Below, piece after piece: positions 31,128-41,333 of a stretch of DNA of 64,000 bases. The position numbers and the translations under genes are program-made. Numbering within the stretch: position 1 is the stretch's first letter; each line of letters starts with the position of its first letter. The notes under the pieces were generated by a model, which was not told the DNA's origin, ran no database searches, and saw nothing but the letters and a program-made list of their open reading frames with translations. Source of the DNA: Cyclobacterium sp. (GTDB lineage Bacteria; Bacteroidota; Bacteroidia; Cytophagales; Cyclobacteriaceae); contig NZ_JABURL010000056.1 of assembly GCF_014762705.1 (NCBI RefSeq), positions 23,829 to 87,828 of the forward strand, in the 5' to 3' direction.

Positions 31128-32621
31128 ATGAAAAATCCAATGGAAGATGTTAACCAGGTAGCCGGTGGGTACCAGCTCGAACGACGCATGGAATCCAAAC
31201 CCAGAATAGGCGTATTTGGCGTAGGGTACTTTAAATATTGGGCTCAGTTTGAAGGCCTACTGGAAGATCTTTTGGAAAAACAACGGGTATTCCTGGAAAA
31301 ATTGGAAATGAATCAGGTAGAAACCGTTGATTTTGGACTGGTAGACAATGCCCAATCTGCCTATGCTTTGGTGCCTAAACTTAAAGCTGCTAATCTTGAT
31401 TTGATTTTTTGTGACATGCTCACCTATGCTACTTCCAGCACTTTTGGGACAATTATCAAAAATATGGAGGTCCCCATTGTTCTGGTTGCCCTGCAGCCGG
31501 ACAAAGCCATGGACTATTCCCGTGCCTCAACCTACATGCAATTGTATAATGACGATATCTGTTCCCTTCCGGAATTTGCCGGAGTGGCAGTAAGGTTTGG
31601 GAAACAGGTGCCGGAGGTCATCATAGGTACACTTCATGATGATCCGGAGGCAGAGGCTTTGATTGGAGAATATTGCCGGATTGCGAAAGTTTTGCATGGG
31701 CTTAAAACAGCCAGGATAGGCCATATAGGGCATCCCATAGAAGCCATGTTGGACATGCATACGGATGCTACCATGCTTACTGCTCATTTTGGTGTACATG
31801 TGGTGCAGTGTGAGGCCAATCAAATCGTTCACCAGTATGTCAACAAGGTGAGCGATGCGGAAGTAACCCAGGAAGAAAAACGCATCCTTTCATTCTTCGA
31901 CACGCCGGACCCCGTGTCTGACCCCATTTCCGAAAAGTTAAAGCCAACCGACTTAAGTGTGGCTGCAAAGGCATCTCTGGCCCTGAAAAAATTCATTGCC
32001 GCAGAAGAGCTGGATGGTTTAGCCTACTATTATAACGGGGAAGACAACAGCCCTACCCAATTGGTCATGTCCAACCTGATCGTAGGCAATTCCCTGCTAA
32101 CCAGTTCGGGTTTTCCGATGTGTGGGGAATCTGACTTAAAGACCTGCCTGGCCATGTTTATCATGGACCGCCTGGGAATAGGAGGAAGTTTTGCAGAGTT
32201 TCATCCCGTAGATTTTAAAGAAAACTTTGTACTGGTAGGGCATGATGGTCCGCACAATATCTCCATCGCTCAGGGGAAGCCAGTCTTGCGGAGTTTAAAG
32301 AAATACCACGGTAAGCCTGGCTTTGGTGCAGGGGTAGAATTCAAGATCAAGGAGGGGCCCATTACCATGCTGAGCATCAGTTCAACTTACCAGGGGAAAT
32401 TCAAATTTGTATTGGCCGAAGGAGAATCGGTGGAAGGTCCCATTCCTCCGACAGGGAATACCAATACCAGGGGATTCTTTAAACCCGATGTACGGACCTT
32501 TCTTACCAAATGGGTCAAAGAAGGACCCACCCACCATTTCGCATTGGGTATTGGACATCATGCCAGTAGCATTCAGAAAATCGCTAATTACCTGCAGATC
32601 GAATCGGTGATTGTGTCATAA
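31128..32621 (+). CDS. L-arabinose/L-fucose isomerase-like protein
   Basis: 497 residues with no signal peptide, so cytoplasmic. The early Rossmann-like part (IGVFGVGYFKYWAQFEGL, LDLIFCDMLTYATSS) and later GESDLKTCLAMFIMDRLG, FAEFHPVDF, VLVGHDGPHNIS and the final HHFALGIGHHASSI follow the arabinose isomerase layout, with metal-binding Glu and His residues in the later blocks. It should interconvert an aldose and a ketose with Mn2+. The real substrate is unclear, because many Bacteroidota members of this group act on other sugars. It lies between the transporter and the SusC gene. Confidence 0.85.
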   Translation: MKNPMEDVNQVAGGYQLERRMESKPRIGVFGVGYFKYWAQFEGLLEDLLEKQRVFLEKLEMNQVETVDFGLVDNAQSAYALVPKLKAANLDLIFCDMLTYATSSTFGTIIKNMEVPIVLVALQPDKAMDYSRASTYMQLYNDDICSLPEFAGVAVRFGKQVPEVIIGTLHDDPEAEALIGEYCRIAKVLHGLKTARIGHIGHPIEAMLDMHTDATMLTAHFGVHVVQCEANQIVHQYVNKVSDAEVTQEEKRILSFFDTPDPVSDPISEKLKPTDLSVAAKASLALKKFIAAEELDGLAYYYNGEDNSPTQLVMSNLIVGNSLLTSSGFPMCGESDLKTCLAMFIMDRLGIGGSFAEFHPVDFKENFVLVGHDGPHNISIAQGKPVLRSLKKYHGKPGFGAGVEFKIKEGPITMLSISSTYQGKFKFVLAEGESVEGPIPPTGNTNTRGFFKPDVRTFLTKWVKEGPTHHFALGIGHHASSIQKIANYLQIESVIVS

Positions 32622-32650
32622 ACCAAGTAAATAACCAAAACCAAAATACC

Positions 32651-35600
32651 ATGAAAACAGCTTTCAAAATTTCGGTGGTTCTAATGATCCTGGGGATCTT
32701 TCCCGGCCATTATAACCTGTTTGCGCAAGTCTCTGATCGGCTGAACATCAGCGGAACAGTGACTGCCGCAGAAGACGGTAGCACTATTCCGGGAGTAACC
32801 GTACTGGAGAAAGGTACCTCCAACGGCACTGTGACGGACATTGATGGGGAATTTCAGATCGACGTAAGCAGTACCAATTCCGTTTTGATCTTCTCTTACG
32901 TAGGGTACATTACTGAGGAAGTTCCGGTTGGAAGCCAGAATATTGTGAATATTCGATTGCGGACTGATCAAAAACAACTGGATGAAGTAGTGGTAGTAGG
33001 CTATGGTACCCAACGAAGAAAGGATTTGAGTGGGTCCATTTCCCGAATCACATCAGAGGAGTTTTTACAGCCCTCCTCAGTTAGTTTTGACCAAATGTTG
33101 CAGGGAAAGGTTCCCGGAGTACAGATCAACCAAACAACAGGTGCTCCAGGTGGAAATGTGAATATTCTGGTAAGGGGCGTAAGTTCCATTACGGGAGGGA
33201 ACCAACCACTATATGTAATTGACGGGTACCCGGTCGATGGTGGAGGCAATACGGATATGAGTGGTTATGGCGGATCCAGCTTTTCTTCGGAAAACATGGC
33301 GTCCAACACTTCCAACAGGATAAACCCTCTCACCTCCATCAATCCATCGGATATTGAGTCCATCGAAATATTAAAGGATGCTTCTGCTACGGCAATTTAT
33401 GGTTCAAGGGGCTCCAATGGAGTGGTCATTATTACCACCAAAAGAGGATCTTATGAAAAGGCACAAATAAACCTGGATATATCACATGGTTACCAGGAAG
33501 TGGCTAACAAATTGGATATGATGAATGCGCAGCAGTATGCAGAATTTGTAGCAGATGGCAGAGACAACGCCTGGGTATTTGCAGGAGGAAACATTGATGA
33601 CCCCAATGAGGTCAGAAGTGTGGCAACACGGGTAAGGCCGGAGTTCAGAAACCCCTCATCCATTACCACGGATACCGACTGGCAGGATGTCATTTTCAGG
33701 ACAGCTCCTGTCAGTAATATTCAGCTTTCTTCCAGAGGGGGGACAGACAATACCAACTTTTTTATATCGGCAGGCTATTTTTCTCAGGAAGGAATTGTAG
33801 TTAATTCTGATTACAACCGATTTAACATGAGGGTGAATTTTGATGCGCAGATCACCGATAATATCCGCGTGGGAACCTCTACATACGGTTCTTATGGGTA
33901 TGGGCGTTTTGCCAATACGGAATCTCATTACGGACAGGGAGGGCTTCTTTCAAATGCACTGGCCGCATCACCAACAATTCCTGTTTATGATGATGAAGGG
34001 AATTATTATTTTGACCAGGCGGATGTAACAGATGGCCTGGGCTTTCTTGCCAACGTACTGGCTGTAAGTGAAGGAACCCAGGATAGACGAAAAGTGATGG
34101 ATGTTTTTACCAACAATTATCTCGAGGTGGATATATCCGAAAACCTGATGTTCAGAACCTCGGCCGGAGTAAATTTCAGTTCAAACAGTACCCGCCTGTG
34201 GCGCTCAAACGCGGTGCCTTTATATACTTCCCTGAACTACCCTGCAACTGCTGGCGCTACCAAAATCGAGAATTTGAACTGGCTGAATGAAAATACCTTT
34301 ACTTATAACCGGATTATAGAAAACCGGCATTCGCTGAATGCAGTAGTCGGGTTTACAGCCCAGAAAAACAGCAGCGACCGGCTTTCTGCAGGTGCTTCTG
34401 ATTTTCCAACCAACTATGTGACCTACCTTTCCGGCGGTATTGTAAATGCAGGTACCCAAACTCTGAATGAATGGTCGTTGCTGTCTCTAATGGCAAGGGT
34501 CAATTATTCCCACGATGACAAGTATTTGTTTACGGCTACGGTAAGAAGAGATGGTAGCTCCCGGTTTGGCAGTAATTACAAATGGGGGTCTTTCCCATCC
34601 TTCTCGGTAGGATACAATATTTCCGAAGAGGAATTTCTGAGCAATGCCGATTTCCTTAGCAATTTGAAGCTCAGGGCCAGTTATGGGATTTCGGGTAACA
34701 ATCAGATCGGCAATTATACCCATATTGGTTTATTGAGTACTACCCGGTATATCAACAACAGCGGCTTGATTCCCGGGCTGGTACCAAGCAGCCTGGCCAA
34801 TGACGACCTTACCTGGGAAATATCCAGACAAACCAACTTTGGATTGGATCTGGGATTATTTCAGGATAGGGTAAATCTGACAGCAGACGTTTACCGTGAT
34901 CTCAAAACAGACTTGCTCCTGGCGGTGCAGTTGCCGGCGGCTTCCGGGTTTACCAGTTCTACCCAAAACATAGGGGATATTGAGAACAAAGGGCTTGAGT
35001 TGGGATTGAATACCATTAATGTCAACCAAACCAATTTTGGTTGGAACAGTAACTTTACATTTACAGCCAATAGAAACAAAGTATTAAAATTGGCAACTGA
35101 CGGTGGAAGAATATCTACTTCCTCCTTTCAGGTCACTCAGGTAGGATATCCTGTGTCCAGTTTTTTCCTGATCAACAAGCTAGGCGTATTCATGACAAGT
35201 GAGGAGGTGGATGGTGCGGCGTTGTTTCATCCGAGAACCCAAGCTGGCGATCTTAGGTTTGAAGATGTGGACGGAAATGGTGTTATTAATCAAAACGACC
35301 GGAAAATAGTAGGAGATCCCTGGCCAGATTTTGTATGGGGAATGGACAATAATTTCAGATTGGGGGCATTCAGCTTCAATGTTTCACTTGTGGGGTCACA
35401 AGGCGCTCAAACTTATTTGATGTCTGGTGGCTCCTTGATGGGGTCCAATAGTGTGCAAAATGGGTTGGCGATTCAGGACAGGAGGTGGAGATCAGAGGAA
35501 AATCCCGGCGATGGGATCATTCCCAGGGCCATCCGAAGCAACTATGCCAATGGTTTTGGTACTTCTTCCCAATTCCTATTCGATGCCTCATTTGTGAGGT

Positions 35601-35830
35601 TAAGAAACGTCATGTTGGGATATGAAATGCCGCAGGATCTGGTAAGTAGGTTCAAGCTAACCAGATTAAATGTGTATGCCAACATTGCCAATCTTTACAC
35701 CTGGACCGACTATCCGGGATACGACCCGGAATCTACCACTACGGGAAATAATGTGGTCAATGCTGGATTGGACTATTTGAACTACCCGCTGCCACGGACC
35801 TATACACTTGGTCTTAAAATAACCCTATAA
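32651..35830 (+). CDS. SusC/RagA-type TonB-linked outer membrane transporter
   Basis: 1059 residues. Signal peptide, then a carboxypeptidase-regulatory-like domain (about 32-108, GTVTAAEDGSTIPGVTVLEK). Next is the TonB box DEVVVVGYGTQRRKDLSGS (about 114-132), the plug (QGKVPGVQINQTTGAPGG, VRGVSSITGGNQPLYVIDG, KDASATAIYGSRGSNGVVII), and a long beta-barrel ending YTLGLKITL. It takes up glycan oligomers through the outer membrane in complex with SusD, powered by TonB. It starts 29 bases after the isomerase stop and is followed by SusD 16 bases later. Length is typical. No anti-sigma-binding N-terminal extension (STN) is visible, so control is probably through the GntR protein. Confidence 0.96.
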   Translation: MKTAFKISVVLMILGIFPGHYNLFAQVSDRLNISGTVTAAEDGSTIPGVTVLEKGTSNGTVTDIDGEFQIDVSSTNSVLIFSYVGYITEEVPVGSQNIVNIRLRTDQKQLDEVVVVGYGTQRRKDLSGSISRITSEEFLQPSSVSFDQMLQGKVPGVQINQTTGAPGGNVNILVRGVSSITGGNQPLYVIDGYPVDGGGNTDMSGYGGSSFSSENMASNTSNRINPLTSINPSDIESIEILKDASATAIYGSRGSNGVVIITTKRGSYEKAQINLDISHGYQEVANKLDMMNAQQYAEFVADGRDNAWVFAGGNIDDPNEVRSVATRVRPEFRNPSSITTDTDWQDVIFRTAPVSNIQLSSRGGTDNTNFFISAGYFSQEGIVVNSDYNRFNMRVNFDAQITDNIRVGTSTYGSYGYGRFANTESHYGQGGLLSNALAASPTIPVYDDEGNYYFDQADVTDGLGFLANVLAVSEGTQDRRKVMDVFTNNYLEVDISENLMFRTSAGVNFSSNSTRLWRSNAVPLYTSLNYPATAGATKIENLNWLNENTFTYNRIIENRHSLNAVVGFTAQKNSSDRLSAGASDFPTNYVTYLSGGIVNAGTQTLNEWSLLSLMARVNYSHDDKYLFTATVRRDGSSRFGSNYKWGSFPSFSVGYNISEEEFLSNADFLSNLKLRASYGISGNNQIGNYTHIGLLSTTRYINNSGLIPGLVPSSLANDDLTWEISRQTNFGLDLGLFQDRVNLTADVYRDLKTDLLLAVQLPAASGFTSSTQNIGDIENKGLELGLNTINVNQTNFGWNSNFTFTANRNKVLKLATDGGRISTSSFQVTQVGYPVSSFFLINKLGVFMTSEEVDGAALFHPRTQAGDLRFEDVDGNGVINQNDRKIVGDPWPDFVWGMDNNFRLGAFSFNVSLVGSQGAQTYLMSGGSLMGSNSVQNGLAIQDRRWRSEENPGDGIIPRAIRSNYANGFGTSSQFLFDASFVRLRNVMLGYEMPQDLVSRFKLTRLNVYANIANLYTWTDYPGYDPESTTTGNNVVNAGLDYLNYPLPRTYTLGLKITL

Positions 35831-35846
35831 CCTTAAAAAGAACGTC

Positions 35847-37280
35847 ATGAAAAGATATTGCTTATATATAGTTTGCTGCATATTAATGTCAGCTTGTTCT
35901 GATTTTCTGGAATTGGAGCCTGAGCATCAGATCAGTGAAGGCTCGTTTTATCAAAATGTCAACGATTTCGAAACTGCTTTAATTGGGAGTTATTCTGGGT
36001 TACAAAACCTTCACAGCACCGCTTTGGTATATTTGGGTGAACTCACTACAGATAATGCTGAAATTCAATGGACATCGCCCACTGTTTCGGAAGTGGAATT
36101 GGACGAAGTAAATTTCACGCCTGCCAACGGCTTTCTGAATACCGTTTGGTCAGTGTGTTTTACTACCGTGTCCAGATCTAATAATATCCTCACCCGGTTG
36201 GACGATGTGGAAATGAGTGCATCGGCAAAGGATCAGATCCGGGGAGAAGCACTGTTTTTAAGGGCATACGGCTACTTTCACCTGGTAAGGACCTTTGGGC
36301 AGGTTCCCGTAGTGGATGTTGCTTTCAGGAGTCCTGCAGCGATCAATTCGTATGATATGTCTCGAAAACCTGTTGAGGAAGTTTATGCGCTTATAGAACA
36401 GGATCTTTCCCAGGCAGCCACTCTTTTAGAAGGAGCAAGTGCACAGGGAAAATCCCGGGCTTCAACAGGTGCGGCAAAAACCTTGCTAGGGAAGGTCTAC
36501 CTGACTACTCAGGAATATGACTTAGCCGCCAGCATTCTGAAGGAAGTGATTGATAGCAATGCCTACACCCTCAACGAGGATTACAAAACCTTATTTAGTC
36601 CGGGAAATGATGATTTGGATGAATCTATATTTGAAATTAAATTCATGTCTGGTAACCTGGGTGTTGGCAACGGTTTCTCTAGTATTTTTACTCCTGCTCG
36701 TTTTGATATGGATATTTTCCCCAATCAAATGCAAGGCTCCGGACGGGTACTGCCTACGCCCGATATGGCTGATGCCTATGAAAGTGGCGATCTGAGGAGA
36801 GCTGCTTCCATAGGTGACTCTGTACTGCTGGTCACCGGGGAATACGAAGATGAGCTGTATGGACTTAAATTTGTCGATTTTACGACCGGAGTACAGGGAG
36901 ACGGAGGTGTAAATTTTACTGCGCTTAGGTATGCAGACGTATTATTGATGTACGCAGAGGCGCTTAACCAAACAGTAAATACCGGCGAATCATTGGAATA
37001 CCTGAATCAGGTGCGGAATCGTGCCGGTTTGGAAGATTTATCAGGGCTGTCCTCAGATGAGCTGTCATTAGCATTGGAACAGGAAAGACGGGTAGAATTT
37101 TTCCTTGAAGGACACCGTTGGTTCGATCTGGTAAGAACAGGCCGGCTTTTACCGGTTATGAACGGGTATTTTCAGCAAAATAACATGAATTTTACAGTGG
37201 AGGAACATAATTTGGTGATGCCGATACCTCTGAGGGAAATCGACATCAATCCTGACCTTGGACAAAACACCGGGTACTGA
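35847..37280 (+). CDS. SusD/RagB-type glycan-binding lipoprotein
   Basis: 477 residues with lipobox (ILMSACSDFLELEPE). The typical start SDFLELEPEHQISEGSFYQN is followed by TPR-like helices (RGEALFLRAYGYFHLVRTFG, KTLLGKVYLTTQEYDLA) and the C-terminal ERRVEFFLEGHRWFDLVRTG and PIPLREIDINPDL. It covers the SusC barrel on the cell surface and captures the glycan. The stop overlaps the next start by one base (TGATG), so the following gene is translationally coupled and probably belongs to the same uptake and degradation unit. Secure family call. Confidence 0.96.
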   Translation: MKRYCLYIVCCILMSACSDFLELEPEHQISEGSFYQNVNDFETALIGSYSGLQNLHSTALVYLGELTTDNAEIQWTSPTVSEVELDEVNFTPANGFLNTVWSVCFTTVSRSNNILTRLDDVEMSASAKDQIRGEALFLRAYGYFHLVRTFGQVPVVDVAFRSPAAINSYDMSRKPVEEVYALIEQDLSQAATLLEGASAQGKSRASTGAAKTLLGKVYLTTQEYDLAASILKEVIDSNAYTLNEDYKTLFSPGNDDLDESIFEIKFMSGNLGVGNGFSSIFTPARFDMDIFPNQMQGSGRVLPTPDMADAYESGDLRRAASIGDSVLLVTGEYEDELYGLKFVDFTTGVQGDGGVNFTALRYADVLLMYAEALNQTVNTGESLEYLNQVRNRAGLEDLSGLSSDELSLALEQERRVEFFLEGHRWFDLVRTGRLLPVMNGYFQQNNMNFTVEEHNLVMPIPLREIDINPDLGQNTGY

Positions 37281-39796
37281 TGACTACATTCAAGAGGTAC
37301 GGGTTATTATTCGTATGCCTGCTCACTGCATGGCATATGAACGCTCAGGACAATCTTAAGGGAAAGCCGTTCAACAACATTACGTTGGAGGCTTCCCTTA
37401 AGCCTTTTAAATTGAATGAAAAAGCCTATATTCAGGTTGTTGCAACCGAAATGTTTACTCAATGGCAATCCTTACTCCGGCATGCCGATACCGTTTCCGT
37501 CATGTTATGGACCGGCGACGGGTCGGAAATACTGGATTATAAGGGCAATAAGGTTCAACCTTTGGAATGGGCGATGTATATGGGAAATCCCAATACAGAA
37601 CATGAGGTAGGATCTGGGCCAGAATACCTCTCCCTTCATGAAAGAGCACTTTTGTATCGGGAAAATCCTCCGGAATTCAACTATGGGGACCTGGCTTTTA
37701 TCGTTAAATCCCTCAAAGAAGCAGGTAGAAGGATTACGGGTAAACCGATTCTGGTGGGGGCCACTTTTGATCCGGGTCCGGAATTCGCCAAATCCCCTTT
37801 TAAATATGAAAAACACCCTGAAATATTGGGTGGCAATGCCATGGGGCACAAAACTTTTGTGAGCAGTTATGCTGTATTGGAAGGTGATTCCGAAGCCTAC
37901 GCCGGCTTTCCTGATGGTATTCCTGACGAGACACCGTTTGGTACTTTCTTTGGCCGGCAGAGTCAACATTTTCTTACAGATTTAGGCTTTGATTATATCT
38001 GGTTCAGCAACGGGTTCGGATTTGGAGCAGAAGGATGGTCTGCCACAGGGGCAATTTTTTCAGGGAAAGATTTTCAGGAAGAAAAGCTCAACCCTGCCGC
38101 TGAAAAAGTATTGGAATTCTGGAAGCTTTTTCGTCAGGAATGTCCGGATTTTCCCATTCAAACCCGTGGAACAAATCTTTCGGTAGGTGCGGACCTTGCC
38201 AGGGATGCGGTAGATCTTAAGGGAATTTATGATGGAGGTTTTAATATGCTACCCCCGCCTAATTCTCCGTGGGCAGCGTTGGATGGAGATTTTGGCTTAG
38301 AGTTGGCAGGATACATGTCCAGAATGGCTGAATTACCTGATTCCAGGTTTCCCTTTAGGTACTACACCCATGACCCCTGGTGGATCAATAGCCCTTGGCT
38401 CGACAGGTATGGACGGGAACCGCATGACATTTACCTGCCGATGTCAGTAGGAAGAATTGATGAAAATGGCGAAATGGGGGTCCCCACCCATCTGAATTTC
38501 CTGAGCATTGATGATACCTATGGGAATATGCCTACACAGGTACCCGATGAAGTGATTCCCCATATTTTAAAAGCCAGATATGACCTGCCCACATCTCCCG
38601 GTCCTTTGGTTTGGGTGTACCCATTTGACGAATACCATGATTGGGCAAAAAATCAGGATGGAAGGTTACCGGAGGTATATTACGGAGATTGGTTTATCCG
38701 GCAGGCGATCAATTCCGGTCTGCCGTTAAATACCGTCATTTCCACGGATTCTTTTCAGGAAGCAATTGTAAAAAAACCCGGGCTGTTTGCGGAATCCATA
38801 CTGATTACCATCGCCCCGGAAGAAAATGCGTCCCTCGAGCAAGCCTTAATGGAGTTTGTGAAAAAAGGAGGCAATCTTATTGTATTTGGACCAATGGATC
38901 ATTCCAGCAGGGAATTTATGGATTTTATTAATCTTACAAACGTAGATCCATTAGAGGGTGAAATGCGGTTGGTTTCAAACGTAAATAAAGGTCTTATGGA
39001 GGAAAATGCGCCTGATTTGATTAACCATAGATCTTTGTTTTCCGGCGGAGGTTTTCGTTCGAAAATGAATGATCCTGATGATGAATATTCAAGAAAACTG
39101 CTTCATGTGGAGCAATCGGGCCAGTTAAGAGACATGGCCTGGGTTCGGACCCATCCAGACTGGGAAGGAGGCAAGGTCTTGTATTTTAGAGGGACCAACT
39201 CCAGTGATTTTACGGGAGGCAGGCTATTGACCCCGGATGATCCGGAAGAATATGTAATTGTTCCTGAATTGCTTCGAAAGATGCTATCGGCATTTGGAAT
39301 GAACATCAAGGTTGAGAGACAGGGTATTTCGATTAAAGATCCTGTGCTGACTATCAACCGATCGGACAATGCTTTTATTTTCTCGGGGTATAACCCGAAT
39401 TCTACCGTTAAACAGTATTTTAGATTTGAGCAGGGGGCACCTTTGCTGTTGGGGCTGGAAACGATACTTGAGGACGGCCATTCCACATATACCATGCCTA
39501 CCGCATGGCACAGGGAGTGCCGGGCTTTTGTGGAGCAGGAGTCTGGTATGCTATCCTTTAAGGAGCTACATTCAGGTCAAAAGGGAATTGAAAAGCGGTA
39601 CCAGGTGAGCGGATTAAAGAATGGCACCCTAAGGTTTTATCCACAGGACGCTGCTACGAAGGAAGATTTGCAGGTATTTCTTAATGCCGGCTACCCCTGG
39701 AAAAATGGACGGATTCCATTCAAGGAAATAAATGACGAAAGGGGATCTTATGTTGAAGTAAGTAATGTTACCGGAACAGTGGTGTTTGCCTGGTAA
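37280..39796 (+). CDS. Large secreted protein of unknown function, coupled to SusD
   Basis: 838 residues with a signal peptide (LLFVCLLTAWHMNAQ). I know the pattern NNITLEASLKPFKLNEKAY, TVSVMLWTGDGSEILDYKG from uncharacterised Bacteroidota proteins but cannot name a family. The first 450 residues look like a TIM-barrel hydrolase (GDGSEILDY, GATFDPGPEF, FDYIWFSNGFGFGAEGW, LPMSVGRIDENGEMGVPTHL, WVYPFDEYHDW). The next part (AILITIAPEE-type strand, LEQALMEFVKKGGNLIVFGP) resembles the glutamine-amidotransferase-like domain of GH42-type enzymes. A C-terminal beta domain follows. The one-base stop-start overlap with susD strongly ties it to this locus. A new glycoside hydrolase family member is possible. 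Confidence 0.75.
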   Translation: MTTFKRYGLLFVCLLTAWHMNAQDNLKGKPFNNITLEASLKPFKLNEKAYIQVVATEMFTQWQSLLRHADTVSVMLWTGDGSEILDYKGNKVQPLEWAMYMGNPNTEHEVGSGPEYLSLHERALLYRENPPEFNYGDLAFIVKSLKEAGRRITGKPILVGATFDPGPEFAKSPFKYEKHPEILGGNAMGHKTFVSSYAVLEGDSEAYAGFPDGIPDETPFGTFFGRQSQHFLTDLGFDYIWFSNGFGFGAEGWSATGAIFSGKDFQEEKLNPAAEKVLEFWKLFRQECPDFPIQTRGTNLSVGADLARDAVDLKGIYDGGFNMLPPPNSPWAALDGDFGLELAGYMSRMAELPDSRFPFRYYTHDPWWINSPWLDRYGREPHDIYLPMSVGRIDENGEMGVPTHLNFLSIDDTYGNMPTQVPDEVIPHILKARYDLPTSPGPLVWVYPFDEYHDWAKNQDGRLPEVYYGDWFIRQAINSGLPLNTVISTDSFQEAIVKKPGLFAESILITIAPEENASLEQALMEFVKKGGNLIVFGPMDHSSREFMDFINLTNVDPLEGEMRLVSNVNKGLMEENAPDLINHRSLFSGGGFRSKMNDPDDEYSRKLLHVEQSGQLRDMAWVRTHPDWEGGKVLYFRGTNSSDFTGGRLLTPDDPEEYVIVPELLRKMLSAFGMNIKVERQGISIKDPVLTINRSDNAFIFSGYNPNSTVKQYFRFEQGAPLLLGLETILEDGHSTYTMPTAWHRECRAFVEQESGMLSFKELHSGQKGIEKRYQVSGLKNGTLRFYPQDAATKEDLQVFLNAGYPWKNGRIPFKEINDERGSYVEVSNVTGTVVFAW

Positions 39797-39870
39797 TAAA
39801 ATCTAAAAAGCGATGTCGCTCAAATCATAACTTAATACTGCTTGGACATTACCAATAAATCCTATTTTCT

Positions 39871-41301
39871 ATGCGTTTCGATAACTTATCCTACCTATTC
39901 TCAATCCTTATAACCGGGGTATTCTTACCTGGATGTTCCCAAAAAGGTGAAGAGAAAGCAAAGCCAAATATCCTGATCATACTGACCGATCAGCAAACCA
40001 ATGATGCCATCAGTTATTTGGGCAATCCAAATTTACATACGCCTGCAATGGATCAGTTGGCAGCTGAAGGCACTTATTTTACAGCGTCTTATTGTAGCAG
40101 TCCGGTGTGCGGGCCTGCAAGAAGCAGCCTGATTACAGGAATGATGCCTCATAAAACAGGTGTGGTCTGGAATTCCACACATATTGATTCCTCCGTGCCC
40201 ACTATTGGCCATCTTTTTCAAGATGTTGGTTATCAGACAGCCTGGGTAGGTAAATGGCACCTGCCTCTATCTTACCCGGCAAAAAACAAAATGGATTCTG
40301 TCTCTGGATTTAAAGTGATTCCCTTTCAATCCCTGGATGAAGCCTGGGACCTGGGCGAAGACACCGATGGTCCCATTGCAGATGCGGCAGTAAATTATAT
40401 CCAAAATTACGATGGGGAAAACCCCTTTCTTTTAGCCGTTTCTCTCCACAATCCACATGACATTTGCCATGTACCGAGAAGGCCGGATGAGTATGCCAAA
40501 GCTGACGAGTTGGATACGCTCCCTCCTTTGCCGCCTAATTTTGAAATAGCCGAAGACGAGCCGGAATTTCTTGCCGAAAAGCGCCTCATGGACCATTACG
40601 GAGATGAACTGTTGTTAACCAAAGACTACACTCCCGAGGATTGGCGAGCCTACCTGTACCATTATTACCGGTTTACGGAGATGGTGGACAAAGAGATAGG
40701 AAAAATAATGGAGGCACTTAAATCGGCAGGGCTGGATGAAAATACGATTGTGGTCCTGACCAGCGAACATGGGGATGGTGCTGCTGCGCACCAATGGGCG
40801 GCCAAATTGAGTTTATACGAAGAGGCAGCTACGGTTCCCTTTATTATCCGCTGGAAAGGGAATATCCCCTCTGGAGCTATTAACCGGGAACAGTTGGTCT
40901 CCGGAATAGACCTGGCTCCAACCTTATTGGATTATGCCCAGGTCGAAAAGAATGTCCAATTTACCGGCAAAAGCCTGAAGCCGGTGCTGGAAGATCCCAG
41001 GGAGAATTTAAGGGACTATTTAGTCGTGCAACTGGCCGATGATAAACTGGATTCCAGCAGGCATGCAAGAATGATTCGGAATAAGCGCTTTAAATATAAC
41101 CTGTATAATCAGGGAGAACGAAACGAGCAATTGTTTGATTTGTGGAATGATCCGGGCGAAACAACGAATCTGGCCTATGAAGAAAATTACCTGTCTGTCA
41201 AAAAAACAATGAAGGAAGCATTGTCAGCATGGATTAGGGAGAGTGGCGATCCGTTTTTGGAATGGCATCCGCTACCCGAACGCAGCTCCCTTACCCAATA
41301 G
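39871..41301 (+). CDS. S1 family sulfatase, lipoprotein
   Basis: 476 residues with lipobox (VFLPGCSQ, Cys22). Metal ligands lie in LIILTDQQTND (Asp40), the formylglycine motif is CGPAR at 80-84 (SSPVCGPARSSLITG), KWHL follows in WVGKWHLPL, and LTSEHGDGAAAHQWAAK provides later ligands. The Asp40 block has DQQ rather than DD, a variant seen in several S1 subfamilies. It probably removes a sulfate from an oligosaccharide at the cell surface. It is followed 32 bases later by the GH106-type enzyme, in the same direction, so desulfation and rhamnose removal are likely linked. No maturase is seen here. Confidence 0.93.
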   Translation: MRFDNLSYLFSILITGVFLPGCSQKGEEKAKPNILIILTDQQTNDAISYLGNPNLHTPAMDQLAAEGTYFTASYCSSPVCGPARSSLITGMMPHKTGVVWNSTHIDSSVPTIGHLFQDVGYQTAWVGKWHLPLSYPAKNKMDSVSGFKVIPFQSLDEAWDLGEDTDGPIADAAVNYIQNYDGENPFLLAVSLHNPHDICHVPRRPDEYAKADELDTLPPLPPNFEIAEDEPEFLAEKRLMDHYGDELLLTKDYTPEDWRAYLYHYYRFTEMVDKEIGKIMEALKSAGLDENTIVVLTSEHGDGAAAHQWAAKLSLYEEAATVPFIIRWKGNIPSGAINREQLVSGIDLAPTLLDYAQVEKNVQFTGKSLKPVLEDPRENLRDYLVVQLADDKLDSSRHARMIRNKRFKYNLYNQGERNEQLFDLWNDPGETTNLAYEENYLSVKKTMKEALSAWIRESGDPFLEWHPLPERSSLTQ

Positions 41302-41333
41302 AAATGAATTTTAAACCCCAAAATCTCCAGACC

